DNA of 64,000 nt from Immersiella caudata (Eukaryota; Ascomycota; Sordariomycetes; Sordariales; Lasiosphaeriaceae), in NCBI GenBank assembly GCA_030512335.1, contig JAULSU010000001.1, positions 5,456,001-5,520,000 of the forward strand, given 5' to 3'. Made by a program: the position numbers and the translations under genes. Shown here one piece after another: positions 24,618 through 33,672 of the stretch (its first letter is position 1; the number at the start of each line of letters is the position of its first letter). The notes below the pieces were generated by a model that was not told where the DNA came from, made no database searches, and saw only the letters and a list, made by a program, of their open reading frames with translations.

Positions 24618-25148
24618 ATGTCGTCCCAGAACACCACCAGTGCTGTGCACGATACGCAATTGGGGCTCACCAACGAGGAGATACAACTGCTCCGACAAGG
24701 CCAACAAGCGGTAGCGGCTGCTGGTGGATCGACATCGTCGCGCGCAGCAAGCCGTGCTTCCTCACAGGGGCTTTTGATGCTTGATGCCTCATCCTTGACC
24801 GCGTTGGGCCGCCACTTCGACCGGGTCATGCAGCGCGTTCAGCAGCAGCTCGAATACTTGGTGGAGCAGTCCACTATTGTGACAATGCACGTGTACGATC
24901 GCGCCGGCAACCTCATCGATAATGCCGATGCCGAAATCGACCGCTACCATGATATCATGCGCCAGATCGATGAGCTTGAGCTCGACTTCGACCGCATCGC
25001 TCATATTCGGGACATCGTGCGCGAGTTTCGTCATCGTGCAGAAGAGCTGGAACGCGAATTGGAACGATCGGGGAGCTCATCTAGGAGGCATGGCCATGGG
25101 CATCATCATCGGAGTCATGGGCATTCCAGCTCAAGGTCTCATCGCTGA
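24618..25148 (+). CDS. cnl1: BLOC-1 complex subunit CNL1 (BLOC1S2-like)
   Basis: This is a single exon of 176 aa. BLOC-1 is an endosomal tethering complex that recruits regulators of endosome maturation; fungal CNL1 belongs to the BLOC1S2 family. The N-terminus carries the block LGLTNEEIQLLRQGQQAV, followed by an Ala/Ser-rich linker. A helical coiled-coil core (about residues 55-160) contains LTALGRHFDRVMQRV and IDELELDFDRIAHIRDIVREF, matching the fungal family layout as I know it. The tail is rich in His, Arg and Ser (HGHGHHHRSHGH). I chose ATG 24618 because it is the first in-frame ATG of a longer open frame and lies just before the conserved block. Length is typical for the family. Molecular role is inferred from family membership only. 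Confidence 0.78.
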   Translation: MSSQNTTSAVHDTQLGLTNEEIQLLRQGQQAVAAAGGSTSSRAASRASSQGLLMLDASSLTALGRHFDRVMQRVQQQLEYLVEQSTIVTMHVYDRAGNLIDNADAEIDRYHDIMRQIDELELDFDRIAHIRDIVREFRHRAEELERELERSGSSSRRHGHGHHHRSHGHSSSRSHR

Positions 25149-26334
25149 GGACGGCCTACTTCTACGGCGACACGAGGCGCAAAGATGAACAATCAGCCCT
25201 ATCGACCTCGGTCCTCGAGCCGACGGGCAGCCGATGCTACGGCTACGACAGCTGACGACACGATAACAGCGCCGAGAAGCAAAAGAATAGGAAGATGAGC
25301 CAAACCGGTAGAGTAGATGAGGTCACACGACCGTTTATTGGAGCAACGAAAGAGAGGGCAACTTGGATTTTTTTCTTGCGAGAAACTATACCTCCACCAC
25401 TTAGGAGAGGGGCTCGCGCTCCAACGGCCCGATTCGATTGGCGGGCATATCGGCCTGTTGCATCAGGGAAATCGAGAACAGCAGGAGAAACTGAACAACA
25501 CGATGACAGGATCCTGTGGGCATACATTGGCCTGCAGGCACACAGTACAGCTATAATGACAGCGCTGCTGCGACACGCGGTTGGTAAGACAGCGCAGGGA
25601 GAAGATGGAAATAAGAGTTTGTTTCTATCATGATGCAGAAAACCTGCCCTATAACTTACCCGATTTTCTTTTCTCCGTTCAAGACTGGGAACTGGGCCTC
25701 GCGGCTGGGACGAAAAAGACGGGGAAACAGGCCTCGCGGCCTTTCGTCGGCGGGATCGGCGTTGGTTTATTTCCTATTCTTATTCTTATAACACCCTTTT
25801 TATTAGTCTCTATTTCCGGTTGCTGTTTTCTAGGAAATTGCTTGTGTACGTTGGTGGGTGGGTGGTTTCTTCTTTTCTTTCTCACAAGGTCGGATGTTAT
25901 GTGCACAAAATACCCACGGTTTATGACGGCAGGCGGATTTTTTCTTCTGACTGACTTAAACTCGACGGCGCTTATTATATACCCTCGAAGTCTTTCGCCG
26001 GGGGTGGCATGAGAAAGAGAGACGATAAGCTACGAACGAGCTATATCATCAGAGATGTATGATGGCTTGGTCATGGCTTGATATAATGTAAATAACATGA
26101 TCACGTTCAGCTAGTCGGGAGACCCTTGCGATTCTCGGGGGGCACTACCGTCACAATGCCACATATCAATCCGAGATTATTCGGTTCGCTCAATCGAGAT
26201 ATCACCCTTCTGTCAAGGCCGCGCCTAGAACGCCATGCTGATTTCCCCATCCCACGATATACCTCCCATCAAAGCAAAATGCATCCCAAATAAAACCGAA
26301 TACCACGTCCTGGGCCAAGGGAACAATGTAAAGT
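25149..26334. other. Convergent 3' spacer between CNL1 and the PHD gene
   Basis: This is 1.2 kb between two genes that face each other, so it contains two 3' UTRs. Part of it (25620-26100) is T-rich on the plus strand. I find no gene. Confidence 0.6.
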
Positions 26335-27958
26335 CTACTGAGCTTCATCCACCTCCTCCGTGTCAGGCTTGGAGTTGGCGTTGTAATGATAAACCAAATT
26401 GTTCTCCCTCTGCTTGCGCTTCCATCTACGCGCCGCGCTGTTGCGCACATGATGCTCACGCTCCAGCTTCTCTTTAGCCTCGGAGGCGAGCTCGCGCATG
26501 TCGTGCTTAACCACCTTGGTGAGGAGCGCGCTCCATCCGGCGTGCGGCTTGCACTTCTTCTTAGTACACATGCCGGCCGTGAGGGGATCAGGGGGTACGT
26601 CTCCGTTGGTGACTCCATTGGTGGTTTCCGCAGAATTCGCGGAGGTATCGGTAGCAGTGGGTGCGTCAAGACGATCGGACTGGAAGATGGCCTGGCCTTC
26701 GGGAGTTTGCAGGTAGACGCCGAATTGGTAGGTTACGCCGACGGTGCCGAGTCGGGTGTCATATCCGCAGAGGTCCTTTCCGTGGCCTTTGCTGGCGGCG
26801 ATGGCGGCCTCGCGCCGCTTGACGGCCATTTCGAGGAGCTGGAGCATCTTGCGGCAGAGTTCGATTTTTTCGCCTTTCTCGTAGCGGTCAGCGGCGGAGC
26901 GCTCGAGGATGGAGCGCTCTTCAGCGGTCAGGACGGTCTTGATGTCGACGGTGTCCCAGAAGTCGGGAGAGACGCCTGATGGGGTGGTCAGCAAATTGTA
27001 GCAAGACGAAAAAAGAAGGGGGGAATTATGTACCAAACGGGGTGTCGCCCAACTTCCAGGTGTTTTCTTGGGTGTCGAGAAGGCCCATAAACTCGTCTTG
27101 GGTGAGGTTGTCGAAGCCGACGCCTTTGGCTTTTGGGAGGCCGGTTATGAGTTGCTCCCACCAGGTTTGGCAGTGCTCGGGAGAGCAGAAGATGCTGGCG
27201 TCCTGGAGGTTGTAGATGCGCGCAGGACGCATGCAGCCGCCGAGGGAGCACATTTTTTTGTAGCGGGTGACGTAGCGGTCGTTGTCGCTGCAGTTGGGAC
27301 AGATGTATTTCTGCACAAGGTTCTCCCCTGTGTACTTGTCCATGCCGATGCACTCGCCGTGGAACCAATCTTCGCAGCGGTCGCAGGCGATCATGAAGCG
27401 GTGGTTGTCCGGACCGCGGCACAGGCAATACGGGCCGCTGTCAGATTCTCCGCTAGATGCACCGCCGGCGCCTTCCTCCAAGCCGCCGGGTAGCGTGGCT
27501 GGTGAGGTTGCTGTCTTCTTTTTCGCTCCGCCGACGCCCCCAGCATCTCCTCCCGCGCCTTTCTTCTTGCCGCCGCCGGGGCGGGCACGCTTCGGCGCCT
27601 TTATCAACGTTGCGGTGCCTTTTTTCCTCTTTGCGGCAGACGGCTTGGCTGATGCGGGGCTGGTCAGGTTGCTGTGGTTCTCATCGGCTGCTCCATCTGC
27701 CAGTTTCCCGTTCGCATCCTGCATGGCGACATCTCCAGAACCAGTCGATCCCTCTCTCTTCATCGACATGCCGTCGCCGTTTCTTGCCATGTCGTCGCTG
27801 GCATCCTCGAGCCCACTTTCGCGCTTTATGAGATCCGCACCATCACCGCCGGATGTCCGCTCAGAGGGCTGGTCAGCTGTTGACATTCTCGTGCCTTCGT
27901 CCGGGGTGTTGGTCTCGTTGTTTCCGTCCAGGGTAAAGAACGAGGTTGAGAACGCCAT
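26335..27958 (-). CDS. Spp1/CXXC1-like PHD-finger subunit of the Set1 (COMPASS) complex
   Basis: There are two exons, 27958-27034 and 26975-26335, giving 521 aa. The 58-nt intron has a GCTGAC branch site and a CATCAG acceptor. The product is a nuclear chromatin protein. The N-terminal 180 residues are low-complexity with basic, nuclear-localisation-like stretches (KRKKG, KAPKRARPGGGKKK). A PHD finger follows (about 192-240): YCLCRG, then IACDRCEDWFHGECIG and YICPNC; this is the module that reads H3K4 methylation in Spp1. A second Cys-rich segment (CSLGGC..FCSPEHCQTWW) resembles the C-terminal zinc region of the CXXC1/Spp1 family. The C-terminal exon is charged and coiled-coil prone (about 320-360), ending in an acidic tail. 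The first ATG of the frame was used; a later one (MSTADQ) is possible. It is divergent from SCO1, with 406 bp between the start codons. Confidence 0.88.
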
Positions 27959-28364
27959 GAAAAGCAAATAGTGGTCTGCCTGCAGATTTAATTAAAACCT
28001 TGTGGGGACTATCGGGTGAGCCTAAATCGACGTCACACCAATGATGACTGAGGTTATGTAATTTTTGAGTGAAGGGATGATTTGTTAGACATTCACTCTA
28101 ACAACAGCATGAGCTCTGAAGCGCGTCTGGAGGCGGGTGAGGTTGTGAGCTATGAGATGGCTAATTGCATATCTACGTTCAAATAACAGAGAGCAGCATG
28201 ACCGGCTAGGTGCGTTACTTGGATATGTTCCTAGTGGGGTGGGATTATCGTTGTATCCGAAATCAGGAGATTTTCTAGCAGAGCTTGGGGCAGCTCTGAC
28301 GCCAGCTCTTGCGGTGGTTCTTTGCGACACATCCCAGCTTCACAAGCCCCCTGGCTCCGACACG
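27959..28364. promoter_or_regulatory. Shared divergent promoter region, PHD gene and SCO1
   Basis: Only 406 bp separate the start codons of two oppositely transcribed genes, so both promoters must lie here. The SCO1 frame stays open upstream as far as an ATG at 28152. I see no clear TATA box that I would assign to either gene. Confidence 0.55.
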
Positions 28365-29352
28365 ATGCCACAACCAGCGGCGCCGATGCGCACCGTCATC
28401 AATGCCTTGTCTCGGGCGCCGGCACGGCAATGCGCCCGATTGATGTCGACAGCTCGCGGCTCCCAAAGTCTCCGAACGCCAGCAACGCAATGGCTCCCGA
28501 AAGCCCAGCTCCGTCACCCATTGGACCAGAGGAGGACATTCAAGACCGTGGAAGAGGCCAAGAGCAGGTACCGCTCAGGAGTAAGCATCATCTGGCTGGC
28601 GATGGGACTTGCCGCCATGGCACAGGTTAACTCGCTGCACAGCCATTTTCCTGGAAGGCCGGCATTCTCTTCGTCCTCACGGGCGGCGGCCTCCTGTACT
28701 ACTTTGAGCGCGAGAAGGAGCGCATGCAGGCAAAAAGGATAGCCGACTCACAAAAGGGAGTGGGGGCGCCCAAGGTCGGAGGTCCGTTCCAGTTGATCAA
28801 CCAGGACGGGAAGACAGTCACGGAGCAGGACCTTCAAGGGCGGTATTCATTGGTAAGCCGAGCCTTAAAAGGCGAAACCGAGTTGTTGATCGCGGCTCTG
28901 ACTCGTTATCTTGTTTTCAGGTGTATTTCGGCTTCACGCACTGCCCCGACATCTGCCCCGAGGAGCTGGATAAAATGGCCCGCATGTTTGACGTTGTCCA
29001 GGCCGAGCGACCCGACGGCTTGTTGCCCGTCTTCGTGACATGCGATCCTGCGCGCGACGGACCAAAGGAGTTGAAGGAATATCTAGCCGAATTTCACCCT
29101 TCCTTCATCGGCCTCACCGGCACGTATGACCAGATCAAGGCCATGTGTAAGGCCTACCGGGTTTACTTCAGCACCCCTTCTCAGGTGAAGCCAGGGCAAG
29201 ATTACCTGGTGGATCACAGCATTTACTTTTACCTCATGGACCCCGAGGGAGACTTCGTTGAGGCTCTCGGACGGCAGCACTCACCCGACCAGGCTGCCAA
29301 GATCATCCTCGGCCACATGAAAGAATGGAAAGGCCCCCTCAAAAACAACTGA
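28365..29352 (+). CDS. sco1: SCO1, mitochondrial copper chaperone for cytochrome c oxidase
   Basis: Three exons (28365-28580, 28643-28852, 28921-29352) give 285 aa. Introns of 62 and 68 nt have GTAAGC donors; the exon joins read RYRSG-PFSWKAG and GRYSL-VYFGFTHC. Sco1 hands copper to the CuA site of Cox2 at the inner mitochondrial membrane. The N-terminus is Arg/Ser/Ala-rich without early acidic residues, as in a mitochondrial presequence. One membrane span (GILFVLTGGGLLYYF) precedes a thioredoxin-like domain. The copper-binding CPDIC motif and the distal His in VDHSIYFYLMDP are both present. Length and order match the family. ATG 28365 gives a sensible presequence; ATG 28389 is an alternative, and ATG 28152 would add 71 residues without resemblance to the family. 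Confidence 0.95.
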
Positions 29353-30184
29353 GGAATTCGCGCCTGTAATATACCGAAGCCGCTATCGAGAATCGATATG
29401 TGGATGTAATATACGCATGTGACAGTTATTTCGCGGAGCACAGGGGGGCGTCAACTGCGAATCCAAAGGCAGTGGCAGGGTTGGCCCCATTGATTCTCAG
29501 CTCACTAACGCTTCACCGCATCAGAGCTAGCTTCGTCCTCTTTCTTAGTGATCTTAGACTGGCTGTGGATATCCGTGTGGCTTGGATTGTGGTTTGTCCC
29601 AGGCCTATCGTTAGCGGCAGCCCGCGTTTCCTATCACCAAGCGCGACTCTCGCGGCCAGCAACGGGCGGTTACGTCATGGGGTCCCTGATGGCGGGGCCC
29701 CGCCTCTCCCACAGCCCACCTGAGATGAAAGCCTGCGACTTCAGAAATACGCAACGGCTTTCTCCACAAGATTTCCCTGCCTTCGCCGTTAATTTCATTC
29801 CTAACAAGAATCTACCTGAGGTATTCCTACGTTACTTGATTGCCGATTTTCTGTCGTCCAAGGTACTGTGTGCTTGCGCTGCGGGCAAAGAACACCCCTT
29901 CCCAGCTGTTTGGAACGCGGACCCAATTTCGACCGATTTGTTCCTGCATCCCCGACTTCGCACGTTAAAGGCGGTCCCTGTTGATCTCTCCCCATCTCTC
30001 CCTCGGCTTCAGCCGCATCGAGGGCACACAAAGTGTTGTCTGCACTTGACATCGCACGGAAACAAGAAGCTCTGCATCGACACGGGAATAACACGCCTCC
30101 TGTACCACGCAGACTCACTTACACATCGAGATCTTCCATTTATTTCCAAGTTCGGCAAGCTTTACGCACGCTCCATCAATTACC
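29353..30184. other. Spacer between SCO1 and choline kinase
   Basis: This 0.8-kb stretch, same orientation on both sides, holds the SCO1 3' UTR and the choline kinase promoter and leader. A long plus-strand frame (29548-30417) crosses it without any recognisable domain and is not called. Confidence 0.6.
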
Positions 30185-32754
30185 ATGTCTGCCCCGTCAC
30201 CAACTGCCGGCGCGGCTCAACCGAGGCGCTCGGCGCTCAAAGGCGACGCCGACAGCGACAGAACACCACCCATGAGCGCGGCGATCAAAGGTGTGTGAAT
30301 ACTACTTTATTTGATCTTCACTCCTCAAAGTCATATCACCACCTCTACTGCATACACACCGTTTCCGTGTCCTGGGAAGACCGTTATTACTTCAAACCGT
30401 TATTCGTGGACGTTTGAAGCCAACAGATGGGCACTGCTACTCAGTGTGGCCGTTTAGCGCCAATACAAAAAAAGCCTCGATGCTGACCCTCTCGCAGCCG
30501 TGCAAATTGCGGAGCCAGAAGTAGTCTCACCTGCCGATGAATCTCAGAGCAAGAAGCAGTTTCAGGTTCCAGCCAGCACCGCCACTCGGAGACTCAGCGG
30601 CCGACCCCAGTTGGTGAACAGTCCCTCCAAGAGTTCGCTCCTTAGTCAGACCAGCTTCGACGGTGGTGCCGATTCTCCGGCAGCCGCTTCGTCGACCAAC
30701 GCGCCGGAGGATGCTTCTCGAGGCCCAAAACCCCACCACTCACGGAAGGCTGAACGGGTTAGTGAGAGGTTTCTTGCCCAAGTGTCTGAATGGATCGAGC
30801 GCGAGAAGACCAAAAAGGCCACGAGGAAGGCTCATAGGCGTACCTCACGGCGGAAGTCGCCTTCGGAAGACAAGCCAACCATCGAAGCGGGACGGGAAAG
30901 AGCCCCTTCGGTTAGTTCTGCCTCTAGCGATGTGTCGCTTGACAGACTCCAGAGGATCCTCGATGATAGCATGTCTCTCCTTGGCATCAGCTCCATTCCA
31001 AAGTTTGGCCCAACTCTCGGGAGAAAGCATCACAGGAGGTCGTCCAAGAACCTGTATGCTCTCAGTCGAACTGCCTCTTCCGACACCGAGTACTACGATG
31101 GCGATGTGTTGGTGCCTAGCTGCGATGCCACACTTGACAACTCAAAGACGTTGAGCTATGCCGGAGGAAAGGCCGTGGAAGACGATGGGGCCTCGATATC
31201 TAGTCGTCGAGAGGGCAAGGAAAAACAGGCTTGGATCGTGTTCAAAAACGAGATCATCCGCCTGGCGCACACTCTCCGACTCAAGGGTTGGAGAAGAGTC
31301 CCTCTTGATAGTGGCGATATGATCTCGGTCGAGCGGCTCAGTGGAGCCTTGACAAATGCTGTTTATGTCGTCTCGCCGCCGGCGGAATCCGCATTGCTCC
31401 CTGCAGAGGGCAGGAAGATGCCCTCCAAGGTGCTGCTACGAATCTACGGCCCACAAGTCGAGCATCTCATCGACAGAGAGATTGAGCTTGGCGTCCTGCG
31501 GCGGCTCGCAAGGAAGAAGATAGGACCTCGTTTGCTGGGCACGTTCCTCAATGGACGATTCGAGCAATATTTCAACTCTACCACGCTAACACCGGCGAAC
31601 CTGAGGGAACCAGAGACATCGAAACAGATTGCGAAGCGTATGAGGGAGCTTCACGATGGCGTCGATCTCCTCAAGGAAGAGAAAGACCAGGGCCCTGCTG
31701 TTTGGTGCAACTGGGACAAATGGCTCAACCAAGCAGAGAAGACAGTTCTGTATCTAGACGAACAGATCCGAGCGGCAACAGAAGACTTCATTCGGGGACC
31801 AAGAGATGCCTGGAAAGCAAGGGGTTTTGTTTGCGGAGTTGAGTGGCAGCTGTTTAAGTCGACAGTTGAGAAGTATCGGAAGCTCCTCCTCGACCACTAT
31901 GGCGACTCTGGAAAAATCAGGGAGAGGCTCGTATTCGCCCACAATGACGTAGGTTTCTCGGACAACAAACCTCCCTGAATGCTGTTTTCTGACATAAATC
32001 CCAGGCCCAATACGGCAACATCCTACGGATAAGACCCGATGATGAGAAGTCGCCGCTGCTGCAGCCAGCTAATGAACACAAGCAGTTGATTGTGATTGAC
32101 TTCGAATATGCAGGCGCCAATGTTCCGGGCTACGAGTTTGCCAATCACTTTGCCGAGTGGACCTATAATTATCACGACCCGGTGAAGCCTCATGCTTGCG
32201 ACACCACCAAATACCCAAACCCCGAGCAACAGCACCGATTCGTCAAGGCGTACATCAATCATAAGTCACCGTTTTCGGGGTCGGACGTCTCAACTCCGGG
32301 TTCTGGGACGCCATCGCTTCATCATGTGGGTTCTACGACATCGATCGTCGACTTCATGCTCGATGCGCGTGTCCCGCAAGGCGAGTGGAAGGAAGAGGAG
32401 CTGAAGAAAGATGCTGAGGTCGAGAAGCGAGTCAAGGAGCTTCTCGATGAGGCGAAACTTTGGCGCGTCGCCAACAGTGCACAGTGGGTGGCCTGGGGCA
32501 TTATCCAGGCCAAGATCCCTGGATTCCAGCTGTCCGAGCCTCTCAAGGAGAATGAGGGAGCAACCGCAGCGGAGAATGGCCAAGAGAGAAACGAGAGTAA
32601 TGAGGAGGAAGCCGAAGCCGGTGATTTTGACTATCTGGCTTATGCCCAAGAGAGGGCACTTTTCTTCTGGGGAGACTGCGTCTCAATGGGGCTTATCTCA
32701 GTTGATGAGTTGCCCGAGGAGGTGAGGCCGAATATCAAGTATGTCAAGTATTAG
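30185..32754 (+). CDS. Choline/ethanolamine kinase with long N-terminal extension
   Basis: Three exons (30185-30290, 30498-31948, 32005-32754) give 768 aa. Intron 1 (207 nt) ends in CTGACCCTCTCGCAG; intron 2 (56 nt) has donor GTAGGT. The enzyme phosphorylates choline, and often ethanolamine, with ATP, the first step of the Kennedy pathway for phosphatidylcholine; it acts in the cytosol. The first 240 residues are Ser/Arg-rich and basic, and include the choline-kinase N-terminal region found in fungi. The catalytic domain (about 265-760) starts at WRRVPLDSGDMISVERLSGALTNAVYVV (split here as WRRVPLDSG and VERLSGALTNAVYVV). It contains VLLRIYG, the catalytic HND-AQYGN motif, which is interrupted by intron 2, and VIDFEYAGANVPGYEFANHFAEW (read as VIDFEYAGAN and GYEFANHFAEW). 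An insertion rich in Ser and Gly follows. Specificity for choline against ethanolamine cannot be read from the sequence. Confidence 0.93.
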
Positions 32755-33672
32755 CCGTGGGGTGCTTACCGACAGGCAGCGAGCCCGTTGTTGCTAGGGG
32801 AAGCTTGTTGACTCCGACCCTACTAGGTTGAAGTTGGTACCTGAGCCTAAAAACCCAAACTGAACCTACCTAGGCAGTAATGACATCACGCCGTCTCAAT
32901 TGAGTTCTCACCGGCATTTCAGAGTGACAAAGACCAGTCGCTAGAATACAGGCACCATCAATTGCCATGATTTTTCTGATTCTAGGAAATCATGTTACTC
33001 TGTGTCTCCAACCCCCGTTACTAAGCGAAGAACTGAAACCACGAAGAACCTGCGGCTCTTGCAGGGGGTGAGGTGGTGGGTGGAAAGCACGGACCATGGC
33101 CCCGCACAAGCTTCTGGAGCACCCCGCGAACAGCTCCAGTTTGGTGAGGTCTTGGATGCCCAGCCTTCGTCCATCAACGCCTCACTCAGGAAACGATGAA
33201 TGGTAGCGTTGCGCTCAACGCTTCTGCATGCGCGATGGGGTTGCACTTGGAACTTGACATGGCTAGGAGGGTGACCGTTCGGGCTTCCTTTTTTTTTTTT
33301 TGGCCTTTGGGGTTCTGATGGTGCGGGTCGATTATTGGGCGTATGTTGGTGGCTGGTACCCAACCTTCTTCAATTCACACTTCAGGCACAGGCACCAACC
33401 CAACCTCGTGCAAAATGGAGCCGGCAATAGGACAGGCCTCCAACCATATTTCACCTCGGGCGCGGCCTCGCATGATGCGGTTCCTTCGTGCATCTGCATT
33501 CTGTGCTGTCAATTGGGCAAAGTTGGTTCGAGTGGATAGGTTGCCTGCATCACCAAGCGCTACGTCGTTACGGCTTTTGCGATCTGCGTGGTCAGTTGTT
33601 GTCTGCGGTCAGCGTCTGCGGTTTGCGGTCTGGACATCGGCGGAGGAGGAGTTGTAAAGCGGCACCACCAGC
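32755..33672. other. Spacer between choline kinase and the DUF3433 gene
   Basis: This 0.9-kb stretch holds a 3' UTR and the promoter of the next gene. A T13 run lies at 33289-33301. I see no gene. Confidence 0.6.
33289..33301 (+). repeat. T13 homopolymer
   Basis: Thirteen consecutive T residues lie about 370 bp upstream of the DUF3433 start codon. Poly-T/poly-A tracts are common nucleosome-poor elements in fungal promoters; that role is inference here. Confidence 0.85.

Noticed and set aside
26386..26979. 197-codon plus-strand frame
   Set aside because: It is antisense to exon 2 of the Spp1-like gene, with no domain and no splice context.
27282..27971. 229-codon plus-strand frame
   Set aside because: It is antisense to the PHD-finger exon; composition is low-complexity Pro/Ser/Phe mirrored from the Lys/Gly-rich sense strand.
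29548..30417. 289-codon plus-strand frame between SCO1 and choline kinase
   Set aside because: It overlaps the choline kinase first exon in another frame, has no domain, and ends in leader and intron sequence.
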